The notes beneath the pieces are model-generated. The model was not told the origin of the DNA. It searched no databases and saw only the letters and a list, made by a program, of their open reading frames with translations. The position numbers were made by a program, and so were the translations under genes. A stretch of 64,000 bases of DNA, from NCBI GenBank assembly GCA_963835215.1, contig CAWIES010000004.1, positions 434,001 to 498,000 of the forward strand, in the 5' to 3' direction. Origin of the DNA: Roseiarcus sp963835215. GTDB taxonomy: Bacteria; Pseudomonadota; Alphaproteobacteria; Rhizobiales; Beijerinckiaceae. This document shows, in pieces, positions 53,466-61,767 of the stretch. The number at the start of each line of letters is the position of its first letter. Within the stretch, counting starts at the first letter, position 1.

Positions 53466-56116
53466 TGCTCGGCAAACTGAGCTGGTCGGCGATCCCCTTC
53501 GATCAGCCAATTCCTCTGGCGGCGTCGGTGTTGATGATCCTGGTGATCGTCGGCGCGCTCGCTTGGATCGTTCTCAGCGGCCACCTGCCGTACCTCTGGC
53601 GCGAGTGGATCACCTCGGTCGATCATAAGCGCATCGGCGTCATGTACTGCCTGCTCGCCTCGCTAATGCTGCTGCGCGGCTTCACCGACGCGATCATGAT
53701 GCGCGCCCAGCAGGCGCTCGCCTTCCAGTCGCCCGGCTATCTTCCCCCCGAGCACTACGATCAGATCTTTTCCGCCCACGGCGTGATCATGATCTTTTTC
53801 GTCGCGATGCCGTTCGTGATCGGCCTGATGAACTTCGTCGTCCCGCTTCAGCTCGGCGTGCGCGACGTCGCCTTCCCGACCCTGAATTCTGTCGGCTTCT
53901 GGCTGACCGCCTCGGGCGCGCTGCTCGTCAACATGTCGCTCGTCCTTGGCGAGTTCGCCAAGACGGGGTGGCTCGCCTATCCTCCGCTCTCCGAGCTGAA
54001 ATTCTCGCCGGGCGTCGGCGTCGACTACTATCTCTGGGCCCTGCAGATATCAGGCATCGGCACGCTGCTCACCGGCGTCAATTTTGTCACGACCATCCTC
54101 AAGCTGCGCGCCCCCGGCATGACCTACACCCGCATGCCGATCTTCTGCTGGACGGCGCTCGCCTCGAACCTGCTGATCGTCGCCGCCTTCCCGATCCTCA
54201 CCGCAACCTTCGCGATGCTGCTGCTCGACCGCTATCTCGGTTTTCATTTCTTCTCGACCGATCTTGGCGGCAACGTGATGATGTACGTCAACCTCATCTG
54301 GGCGTGGGGGCATCCGGAGGTCTATATTCTCATCCTGCCGGCATTCGGCGTCTTTTCCGAGGTGATCGCGACCTTCTCGGGCAAGCCGGTGTTCGGCTAC
54401 CGCTCGATGATCATCGCCACGATGTCGATCTGCATCCTCTCATTCCTGGTCTGGCTGCATCACTTCTTCACCATGGGCGCGGGCGCCGACGTCAACGGCT
54501 TCTTCGGCATTATGACGATGATCATCGCGGTGCCGACCGGGGTGAAGATCTTCAACTGGCTGTTCACGATGTACGGCGGCCGGGTTCGGTTCGAGACGCC
54601 GATGCTGTGGGCGCTCGCTTTCATGGTGACGTTTCTGATCGGCGGGATGACTGGCGTGTTGCTCGCCGTGCCTCCCGCCGACTTCGTGCTGCACAATTCG
54701 CTGTTTCTCGTCGCGCATTTCCATAACGTGATCATCGGCGGCGTGCTTTTTGGCGCCTTCGCCGGCTACACTTACTGGTTCCCCAAAGCGTTCGGCTTCA
54801 AGCTCGACGATCGGTGGGGTAAGGCGGCGTTCTGGTTCTGGGTCGTCGGCTTCTACGTCGCGTTCATGCCGCTCTATCTCCTCGGGCTCGAGGGCATGAC
54901 GCGCCGCTTGCAGCACTACGACGTTCCGGAATGGCAACCATGGCTGGTGGCCGCCGCGGGCGGCGCACTCCTGATTCTCGTCGGAATCGCCTGCCAGATC
55001 ATCCAACTCGTCGTCAGCATCCGCGACCGCGAACGGCTGCGCGACCTGACGGGCGATCCCTGGGACGGGCGCACGCTCGAATGGGTCACGACGTCGCCCC
55101 CGCCCGCTTTCAACTTCGCCGTCATGCCGAACGTATCGGGCGAAGAGGCCTATTGGGACATTAAACAGCAGGCGATCGCGCAGCGCCGCTTAAGCGATCT
55201 ACCCGACTACAAGGCGATTGAGCTGCCGCGCAACAGCCCGACGGGTTTCGTCGTCGCCTTTTTCGCTGTCGTCACCGGCTTTGCGCTGATCTGGCACATC
55301 TGGTGGATGGCGGCCCTCGGGATCGCCGGCGCCTTCGTGACCTTCGTCGTTTTTGCCTGGCGCGACCATTCCGAATACGAAATGTCGGCGGGGGAACTCG
55401 CCGAGCTCGACGGCCAACGCCGCAGGGCGCGCATTGCTCTGGTGGAGGGCCGCGAGCCCGGCATCGCCGCGGTCAAATACACCCCGCCCAGCGAGCGCGA
55501 TCCTCATCACGTCGGCGCTCACGCCGACCCCGACGGCGGACACAAGGGGCCCGCCCCCAAGCGCATCGTCACCGGCTACGGGTTCTGGGTCTTCCTGCTG
55601 TCGGACTTCATCATGTTCTCCGGCTTCTACGCCGCCTACGCGGTGCTATCGCAGGCGACCGCCGGCGGCCCGTCGGGCGCGAGCCTTTTCGATCTGCGCA
55701 CGGTGGAGATCGAGACCGGTTGCCTCTTGTTGTCGAGCTTCGCCTGCGGCCTAGCGACGATCGCCAGCAACGCGCGCAAGCTGCTGTTGACGCAGGTCTG
55801 CTACCTCGTCACCGGGCTGCTCGGCCTCGCCTTCCTTTGGCTCGAAGTCTCGGAGTTCGCGCGCATGCTGGCCGAGGGCGCTGGTCCTCAGCGCAGCGCG
55901 TTCCTGTCGGCCTTCTTCACGCTGGTCGGTTGCCACGGCCTGCACGTGACGATCGGGCTGCTCTGGCTCGGAACGATGATGGCGCAGTTCCAGACCAAGG
56001 GCTTCCGGCCTGACATCATGCGTCGCGGGCTGTGCTTCGGATTGTTCTGGCACGCGCTTGACATCATCTGGGTCGGCATCTTCACCAACGTCTACCTTCT
56101 GGGGACCATCCCATGA
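53465..56116 (+). CDS. cyoBC: Cytochrome bo3 ubiquinol oxidase subunits I and III in one reading frame
   Basis: Heme-copper oxidase core. Residues 1 to about 655 are CyoB. Quinol-site residues equal to E. coli Arg71 and Asp75 (LLRGFTDAIMMR) and His98 and Gln101 (EHYDQIFSAHG) are present. CuB/heme His lie in IWAWGHPEVYILILP, VWLHHFFTMG and LVAHFHNVIIGG. From about residue 680 a complete CyoC follows (GYGFWVFLLSDFIMFSGFYA to LFWHALDIIWVGIFTNVYLL). The linker (VEGREPGIAAVKYTPPSERD) has no stop. Genuine fusion, or fusion by an indel at a normal stop/start overlap, cannot be told. ATG 53465 overlaps the cyoA stop; a GTG three bases earlier is possible. Confidence 0.9.
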   Translation: MLGKLSWSAIPFDQPIPLAASVLMILVIVGALAWIVLSGHLPYLWREWITSVDHKRIGVMYCLLASLMLLRGFTDAIMMRAQQALAFQSPGYLPPEHYDQIFSAHGVIMIFFVAMPFVIGLMNFVVPLQLGVRDVAFPTLNSVGFWLTASGALLVNMSLVLGEFAKTGWLAYPPLSELKFSPGVGVDYYLWALQISGIGTLLTGVNFVTTILKLRAPGMTYTRMPIFCWTALASNLLIVAAFPILTATFAMLLLDRYLGFHFFSTDLGGNVMMYVNLIWAWGHPEVYILILPAFGVFSEVIATFSGKPVFGYRSMIIATMSICILSFLVWLHHFFTMGAGADVNGFFGIMTMIIAVPTGVKIFNWLFTMYGGRVRFETPMLWALAFMVTFLIGGMTGVLLAVPPADFVLHNSLFLVAHFHNVIIGGVLFGAFAGYTYWFPKAFGFKLDDRWGKAAFWFWVVGFYVAFMPLYLLGLEGMTRRLQHYDVPEWQPWLVAAAGGALLILVGIACQIIQLVVSIRDRERLRDLTGDPWDGRTLEWVTTSPPPAFNFAVMPNVSGEEAYWDIKQQAIAQRRLSDLPDYKAIELPRNSPTGFVVAFFAVVTGFALIWHIWWMAALGIAGAFVTFVVFAWRDHSEYEMSAGELAELDGQRRRARIALVEGREPGIAAVKYTPPSERDPHHVGAHADPDGGHKGPAPKRIVTGYGFWVFLLSDFIMFSGFYAAYAVLSQATAGGPSGASLFDLRTVEIETGCLLLSSFACGLATIASNARKLLLTQVCYLVTGLLGLAFLWLEVSEFARMLAEGAGPQRSAFLSAFFTLVGCHGLHVTIGLLWLGTMMAQFQTKGFRPDIMRRGLCFGLFWHALDIIWVGIFTNVYLLGTIP

Positions 56117-56514
56117 GCGAACACGAGGCAGACCTTGCGGGCGTCGACGCCGCGCCCGGCGACGACATCGAAGACCACGGCGCCGCCGCCGGCGTTCGCA
56201 GCTACCTCATTGGGCTGGCGCTTGCCGCCGGCCTGACGGTCGGCTCGTTCTGGGTCGCGCATAACCACGGGCTGATTTACGCGCCCGGCGTCCCGATGGC
56301 GCTCGCGGCGCTCGCGATCGCGCAGATGGGCGTGCACCTCGCCTTTTTCCTGCACATCACGTCGGGGCCGGACAACACCAACAACGCGCTGGCGCTCGCC
56401 TTCGGCGCGCTGATCGTCGGCATCGTCATCGCCGGATCGCTATGGATCATGTACCATCTCAACGCGAACATGATGGTCCCGAGCAACATGTCGGACATGC
56501 GAATGCAGCCGTGA
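56113..56514 (+). CDS. cyoD: Cytochrome bo3 ubiquinol oxidase subunit IV
   Basis: Assembly-supporting subunit with three membrane helices (SYLIGLALAAGLTVGSFWVA, VPMALAALAIAQMGVHLAFF, ALALAFGALIVGIVIAGSLW). The HLAFFLHI motif in helix 2 and MYHLNANMM end are typical. It overlaps the cyoBC stop by 4 bases (ATGA). No cyoE (heme O synthase) follows; the next gene is on the other strand 15 bases away, so heme O synthesis must be encoded elsewhere. Confidence 0.93.
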   Translation: MSEHEADLAGVDAAPGDDIEDHGAAAGVRSYLIGLALAAGLTVGSFWVAHNHGLIYAPGVPMALAALAIAQMGVHLAFFLHITSGPDNTNNALALAFGALIVGIVIAGSLWIMYHLNANMMVPSNMSDMRMQP

Positions 56515-56529
56515 GTCGCGGGCCTGCGC

Positions 56530-57321
56530 TCAACACCGCTGGACGCGCCTGCTTTCGCGGGCCGAGCGGTATTCGTGCACGACTCTGTCGGTCAGCTCCT
56601 GGACAGACGTTTCCGCAGTTGGCTTGTCGAAAGCGATCACGCCGCCTTCGATCAGATTGACGCGATCGCAGACGTCGAAGATCTGCGCGTAATTGTGGGC
56701 GATGATGATGATCGCGATGTCGCCGCGCTCCTTCAGCCTTTGGATCAGGTCGAGGATCAACGCCAATTCCTTGACGCCCATGGCGGCGGTCGGCTCGTCG
56801 AGCAGGAGCACCTTGGCTTCTTGATAGACCGAGCGCGCGATGGCGATCGCCTGGCGCTGTCCGCCCGACAGCCTCGCGACGTCGACGTCGATAGAAGGAA
56901 TTCTGACCTGCATGCGCTCGAGCATCTCGATCGCCCGCTCCCGCATCTGGCGCTGGTCGAGAACCCCGAGCGGGCCGCCGCGCGTGAGCTCGCGCTGGAG
57001 GAACATATTGCGATAGACGTTGAGCTGATCGACCAGCGCCAAATCCTGGTAGACGGCCTCGATGCCGAGCGCGCGCGCATGAGCGACCGAGCGGAATTGA
57101 ATGGGCTCACCGTCGAAATAGAGCCGCCCGGCGCTCGGTTGAAAGAAGCCGGTGAGGATTTTCATCAAAGTCGACTTGCCGGCGCCGTTGTCGCCGAGCA
57201 GGCCGAGCACTTCGCCGCGGCGAAGCCGCAGGTTGATGTCCCTGAGCGCCGCGATGCGCCCGAACGACTTGCCGATGTGCTCGGCCCGCAGCGCCTCGCT
57301 TCCTAGGGCAGTTGTCATCAT
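56530..57321 (-). CDS. Sugar ABC transporter ATP-binding protein (FrcA-like)
   Basis: A 263-residue single-domain ATPase. Walker A is LLGDNGAGKSTLMKIL, the signature is RLSGGQRQAIAIAR, Walker B is VLLLDEPTAAMGV and the switch His is in IIIIAHNY. A single nucleotide-binding domain differs from two-domain RbsA-type ATPases and matches FrcA-type partners of CUT2 transporters. ATG 57321 overlaps the permease stop. Third gene of the binding protein-permease-ATPase operon. Confidence 0.9.
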   Translation of the reverse strand: MMTTALGSEALRAEHIGKSFGRIAALRDINLRLRRGEVLGLLGDNGAGKSTLMKILTGFFQPSAGRLYFDGEPIQFRSVAHARALGIEAVYQDLALVDQLNVYRNMFLQRELTRGGPLGVLDQRQMRERAIEMLERMQVRIPSIDVDVARLSGGQRQAIAIARSVYQEAKVLLLDEPTAAMGVKELALILDLIQRLKERGDIAIIIIAHNYAQIFDVCDRVNLIEGGVIAFDKPTAETSVQELTDRVVHEYRSARESRRVQRC

Positions 57322-58352
57322 GCGCCTCCGCGCTCGCGCCAACGGGTCAGACGAACGTTGACCGCCATCGTCACGAGGATCGCCGCCCCGAGGATCATGT
57401 CGAAGGTGAAGGCGCTGACCCCGGAGAGGGTGAAGCCGTCCTTGAGGATTCCCAGCACCAAGGCGCCGATGAAGGCGCCGATCAACGTGCCCGAGCCACC
57501 GGTCAACAGCGTGCCGCCGATCACCGCCGCGGCGATGGCGGCGAAGGTGATTTCGGACCCTCCCGCGAGCGGGTCGATCGAGCCGATGCGGAACGCGTCG
57601 ATGACGCCGGCGAAGCCCGCGAGCATGCTGCACAACACGAAATTGCGCATCTTGACGCTGCGCACCCGGATGCCGACCTCCGCGGCGGCGAGGGGATTGC
57701 CGCCCGTCGCGATGGTGTGCAGGCCGAAGCGGGTGCGGCTGAGCACGAGTTGCAAAACCACGGCGATCGCCATCGACCAGGCGAGCCTCGCCCAGACGTC
57801 GCCGCCGAATAGCGCGATGAAGGGCGCGGCTGCATTGGGCTCGACCGGAAAGCCGCCCGAGATGGTCAAAGTGAAGCCGTTGATCAGAAACATCGTTCCG
57901 AGCGTCGTAACGAAAGCGGGCACGTTGAGCAGGGTGGTGATCGCGCCATTGATCAGGCCGACGACGCCCGCCCCCGCCAACGCCAGCGCGACGGCGACGC
58001 CCGCCGGCAGTCCCGCCGCTACCCCAAAATACATGATGAACGGCGTCAGCGCGTAGACCATCCCCGCCGACAGATCGAGCTCGCCGCACACCAGCACCAT
58101 CACCTCGCCGGCGGCGATGATCGAGGTGGTCGCGGTGTAATCGATTAGATTTTCGACGTTGGAGAGCGAGAGGAACGCCGAATTCGTCGACTGGAAATAG
58201 GCGGCGAGCATTGCGGCGGCGAGCAGGATGCTGGCCTCTCGCCACCGCAGCACGAACTCGCCGCCCCGCCGTAGCAGATTGGGGGACCCACCCGTCGCCA
58301 GGCGCGGGACGGAGCCGCCTATGCCGCCAATTTGGTCGGTTCCGCCCCGCAT
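57318..58352 (-). CDS. Sugar ABC transporter permease (CUT2 family)
   Basis: A 344-residue permease with about eight to ten helices, such as ILLAAAMLAAYFQSTNSAFL and AGEVMVLVCGELDLSAGMVY. The GELDLSAGMVYALT region is the CUT2 permease signature (usually GGIDLSVG; here Glu-Leu replace Gly-Ile). GAITTLLNVPAFVTTLGTMF and GGTLLTGGSGTLIGAFIGAL also fit RbsC/FrcC. It overlaps the ATPase gene by 4 bases and follows the binding-protein gene by 15. Confidence 0.9.
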   Translation of the reverse strand: MRGGTDQIGGIGGSVPRLATGGSPNLLRRGGEFVLRWREASILLAAAMLAAYFQSTNSAFLSLSNVENLIDYTATTSIIAAGEVMVLVCGELDLSAGMVYALTPFIMYFGVAAGLPAGVAVALALAGAGVVGLINGAITTLLNVPAFVTTLGTMFLINGFTLTISGGFPVEPNAAAPFIALFGGDVWARLAWSMAIAVVLQLVLSRTRFGLHTIATGGNPLAAAEVGIRVRSVKMRNFVLCSMLAGFAGVIDAFRIGSIDPLAGGSEITFAAIAAAVIGGTLLTGGSGTLIGAFIGALVLGILKDGFTLSGVSAFTFDMILGAAILVTMAVNVRLTRWRERGGA

Positions 58353-58367
58353 GAGAGCGTCCTCTCG

Positions 58368-59462
58368 TCAGGCGCCGATCGGGCCAGTGCGCGGAATGAC
58401 CGCCTCCGCCGAGGAGTTGCCCTCGTAGCGACTGTGGGTCGCCCGGTAGGGCGCGACGTCGCTCTTGGCGACGAACTTCAGTCCGGTGTTGATCTCGGAG
58501 GGGCCGGTCAGGCCACCCGAGAGCTTGAACATCGCCATCTCCATGACGGTGTAGAAGCCTTGCAGGTAGGGCTGCTGATCGATGGCGAAGTCGAGATGGT
58601 CGTTGGCGATGGCGTCGAGCGTGGCGGGCAGCAGATCGAAGCCGCCCCCGCGCACGCCTTTGGCGTGCAGATCGTATTTTTCCATCGTCTTGCCCACCGC
58701 CATCGTGCTGCCCGCGTCGACCGCGAACATGCCCTTCAAGTCCTTGTGGCCGACGTAATAGGCGCCGACCCGCGAGACCTCCTCGTTGACCGTCGGACCG
58801 GTGGCGACTTCGTCGATCACGATCTTCTTGCCCGACGCCTTGATCGCGTCCTTGGCGCCGTCGAGACGCGGCTGAATGTTGAGCTGTCCCGGCGTCGCGA
58901 TGAAGCCGACGACATTGCCCTCCGGCACCATTTCGACGATCCGTCGGCCGAGCGCCTGGCCGGAGGCGTAAAGATCCTGCCCGATATAGGCGAGACGATC
59001 GGCGCCCTTTGCGTCCGCGTTGTAGGAGAAGACGGGGATGCCCGCGGCGAGTGCCTTTTTGATCGGCGCGTTGAAGGCGTGCAGGTCGACCAGCGCGACC
59101 GCGATGCCGTCGACGTTCTCGGTGATCGCCGCGTTCATCGCATTGACCATGTCGGCCGCTACCGAGGTCTCCGAGCCGGCCCACTGATAGCTGGCGCCGA
59201 GCAAAGCGCAGGCATCCGCCGCGCCATATTGCGTCGGCACGAAAAACGGGTTCGTCGTCACGTGGTTGACGAAAACGAATTTCCATTTGGGATGCGTCGG
59301 CAGCCCACCCATCTCGTCGGCCGCTAACGCGGAACCGCGTGAGCCGAGCGCGCCGAACGCGAGCAGCGCGGCCCCCGAACTCAAGCCGCCGCGAAACAGG
59401 GTGCGGCGGGACAGGAACGCCAGCCGCGAGCCACGATCGTCGCTTGCATATGTCTTGGTCAC
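58368..59462 (-). CDS. Sugar ABC transporter substrate-binding protein, Tat-type signal
   Basis: Periplasmic binding protein of peripla_BP_4 type, 364 residues. The N-terminus has a twin-arginine motif (SRRTLFRGGLSSGAALLAFG) and cleavage after about GSALA, which suggests export folded through Tat. The core includes FVFVNHVTTNPFFVPTQYGA, SETSVAADMVNAMNAAITEN, VDGIAVALVDLHAFNAPIKK and DFAIDQQPYLQGFYTVMEMA, typical of ribose/fructose/inositol binders. GTG 59462 is eight bases after AAGGAG; GTG 59471 overlaps that site. The sugar cannot be named. Confidence 0.9.
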   Translation of the reverse strand: MTKTYASDDRGSRLAFLSRRTLFRGGLSSGAALLAFGALGSRGSALAADEMGGLPTHPKWKFVFVNHVTTNPFFVPTQYGAADACALLGASYQWAGSETSVAADMVNAMNAAITENVDGIAVALVDLHAFNAPIKKALAAGIPVFSYNADAKGADRLAYIGQDLYASGQALGRRIVEMVPEGNVVGFIATPGQLNIQPRLDGAKDAIKASGKKIVIDEVATGPTVNEEVSRVGAYYVGHKDLKGMFAVDAGSTMAVGKTMEKYDLHAKGVRGGGFDLLPATLDAIANDHLDFAIDQQPYLQGFYTVMEMAMFKLSGGLTGPSEINTGLKFVAKSDVAPYRATHSRYEGNSSAEAVIPRTGPIGA

Positions 59463-59868
59463 TTTGATCACTCCTTCTTGGCGGAGGCGCGCCGGCGCGA
59501 AGGGATCGATCCCTTCGCAGCGTCGCCCTCTAGCGGAAGGAGCGCGTCGATCGTCGTCGCGTTGCGCGGGTGAGCCGCCTCGTCGTCCGCGAACTGGGCG
59601 GCGAGAGCGACCGCGTCGACGCGGCTTCGCAAGATGCGTCCTCCCGGACCCGGCCTTGCGTCGCAGGAGGCGAAGCGTTCGCCGGTCGATGCGCAGGAGC
59701 CTGCCGACAGATCTTTGCTGATTTTTGGCTGCGAGGTGAATTCGCGCTCACCGCGGAATTAAACCTCGGTAATCCTGCAGGTCCTTGCGCCGGTCGCGGA
59801 CGCGCAGAGGACCGAACCGATGACCTCGGCCACCCCGACGGGTTTGCGACGCGCCCGATCCTAAGCCG
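59463..59868. other. Intergenic stretch upstream of the sugar transporter operon
   Basis: About 400 bases between the start of the substrate-binding protein gene and the end of zwf. It should hold the promoter of the transporter operon. CGCGCTCACCGCGGAATTAAA near 59745-59765 is a small A/T-containing patch. No coding frame, RNA gene, or hairpin with T-tract is convincing. Confidence 0.4.
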
Positions 59869-61251
59869 CTACAACCCCGGCTCGTCCCACCCGCCATCCG
59901 CGGCGATCAGGGCGTCGGAGGCTTCGGGGCCCCAGCCGCCGCGCCAATAGGGGCGCAGCTCGGGCGGGACTTGCAGGATCGGATCGACCACCGCCCAGGC
60001 GGCTTCGATCGCGTCCTCGCGGGTGAACAGCGCGCCGTCGCCCGCCATCGCGTCGCCGAGCAGGCGCGTGTAGGCGGTCTGCTCGCCCGGATGTTCGTCG
60101 GCGAGCGCCAGTTCGCGCTGCTCGCCGATGAATTCCTTGCCCGGCAGTTTGACGCGCGCGGCGAGCGCGACGCCGGATTTGGGCGACAGCCGGAAGCGCA
60201 CGTAATTGTGGCGCCCCGTCGCTGACAGGGCGTCGGCGAACAACCGTTGCGGCGGCGGTTCGAACTCGACCAGGACCTCAGTCGCGGTCCGTTTGAGACA
60301 TTTGCCCGAGCGCAGGTAGAACGGCACGCCTTGCCAGCGCCAGGAGTTGATGAAGAGCCGCAACGCACAGAAGGTCTCAACTTGAGAGTCCTTCGCCACG
60401 CCCGGCTCGTCGCGGTAGCCGACATATTGACCACGCACCACGTCCTCGGGCTTGAGCGGTCGCATTGCGCGAAAAATCTTGGCCTTCTCGTCCTGGACGG
60501 CGCCATAGTCGCGCCCCGCTGGCGGCTCCATCGCGAGCAGCGCGACAATCTGGAAGAGATGGTTCTCGATCACGTCGCGCAGACAGCCGGCCGTCTCGTA
60601 AAAGGCGCCGCGGCCCGCGACGTCGAAATCCTCGGCCAGCGTCACCTGAACGCTCTTCACGTAACTGCGTTTCCAGATCGGCTCGAGGAACGTATTGGCG
60701 AAGCGGAAATAGAGGATGTTCATGATCGCTTCCTTGCCGAGGAAGTGATCGATGCGGAAAATGGCGTCCTCCGCGAAGGCGCGGCGCGCCACGCGGTTGA
60801 GCGCGCGGGCGCTGGCAAGATCGCGCCCGAACGGCTTTTCAACGATAACGCGCGCGTCCTGCGTCAGATCGCTAGCGCGCAGGCCGTTGATGACGGTCTC
60901 GAACAGCGCCGGCGGGATCGCGAGATAATGCGCCGGTCGCTCGGCGCCGCCGAGCGCCTGCCTGATCGCAGCGAAAGTGGAGGTCGCGTTGTAGTCGCCG
61001 CTGACGTAGACGAGCCGAGCCATCAGCCGCTCGAACGCAGCGGCGTCGTCGATGCCGCCAACTCGCGCGAGGCTGGCCTCGACCCGTTGGCGCAGTTGCT
61101 CGGGCGACCAATCGGGCGCCGCGACGCCGACGACGGGAACATCGAGCGCGTTGCTTTTGGCCAACGCATAGAGAGCCGGAATGATCATCTTGAACGCCAG
61201 GTCGCCCGTGACGCCGAAAACGACCAGCGCGTCAGAATGATCCTGGCTCAT
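59869..61251 (-). CDS. zwf: Glucose-6-phosphate 1-dehydrogenase
   Basis: Oxidises glucose 6-phosphate with NAD(P), feeding the Entner-Doudoroff or pentose phosphate pathway. The 460-residue protein has the cofactor motif VVFGVTGDLAFKMIIPALYA, EKPFGRDLASARALN and the catalytic RIDHFLGKEAIMNILYFRFA. GDLAFK and DHFLGK place it in a shorter divergent branch compared with the classical GDLTxRKL/DHYLGKE enzymes. ATG 61251 is chosen because upstream residues (Pro/Arg-rich, 28) do not match. No pgl or edd gene is adjacent. Confidence 0.9.
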   Translation of the reverse strand: MSQDHSDALVVFGVTGDLAFKMIIPALYALAKSNALDVPVVGVAAPDWSPEQLRQRVEASLARVGGIDDAAAFERLMARLVYVSGDYNATSTFAAIRQALGGAERPAHYLAIPPALFETVINGLRASDLTQDARVIVEKPFGRDLASARALNRVARRAFAEDAIFRIDHFLGKEAIMNILYFRFANTFLEPIWKRSYVKSVQVTLAEDFDVAGRGAFYETAGCLRDVIENHLFQIVALLAMEPPAGRDYGAVQDEKAKIFRAMRPLKPEDVVRGQYVGYRDEPGVAKDSQVETFCALRLFINSWRWQGVPFYLRSGKCLKRTATEVLVEFEPPPQRLFADALSATGRHNYVRFRLSPKSGVALAARVKLPGKEFIGEQRELALADEHPGEQTAYTRLLGDAMAGDGALFTREDAIEAAWAVVDPILQVPPELRPYWRGGWGPEASDALIAADGGWDEPGL

Positions 61252-61478
61252 CGAAAAAACTCCGCTCGGTGGGGGATTGTTTGGGCGGCGAGGGGAAGTC
61301 CTGCCGCCGTGAGTTTGCGAACCGGGGGCCAACATGCCACAGTTTATGTGACGGCATATAGGCGCTCTCCAGCCCCCGCCTCTGAGCGTCGATCCTTATG
61401 TTTTAACACGCGAATCCAGCGCGAAGATTCCCTGTCGTGCGGATCGAGGGGCGCGTTCGCCAAGATCGGTGCGCCGCC

Positions 61479-61757
61479 CTACCCCGCCCCCGGCCGCGGC
61501 TCGCCGGCCCGATAGGTGGCGACAAAGCGATCGCTCCGCGTGTCGCGCAGGGCGTTGAAAAAGCGGCCACAGCCGGCTGCGTGGCGCCAGCGTTCGGCGT
61601 GCTCGCCCTTCGGATTGGCGCGGAAATAGAGGTAATCCGTCCATTGAGCGTCGCTCGCGTCGTTCGGATCGGGGCGCGTCAGGTGCGCTTGCCCGCCGTA
61701 GGCGAACTCGACTTCCGGGCGCTCCATTTGACAGTACGGACAGCGGATCAGCAGCAT
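61479..61757 (-). CDS. soxD: Sarcosine oxidase subunit delta
   Basis: Small zinc-binding subunit of the heterotetrameric sarcosine oxidase. The 92-residue chain starts MLLIRCPYCQMERPEVEFAY with Cys-x2-Cys and has DYLYFRANPKGEHAERWRHA, a GCGRFFNALRDT segment with another Cys, all typical of SoxD. It follows soxB by 10 bases. SoxA and SoxG, expected next, are missing; 227 bases on is zwf. Confidence 0.92.
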   Translation of the reverse strand: MLLIRCPYCQMERPEVEFAYGGQAHLTRPDPNDASDAQWTDYLYFRANPKGEHAERWRHAAGCGRFFNALRDTRSDRFVATYRAGEPRPGAG

Positions 61758-61767
61758 GGCGTGGCTC

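Noticed and set aside
56530..59286. 918-codon frame covering the whole ABC transporter operon
   Set aside because: Only its last 263 codons (the ATPase) are real; the rest is the off-frame reading of the permease and binding-protein genes.
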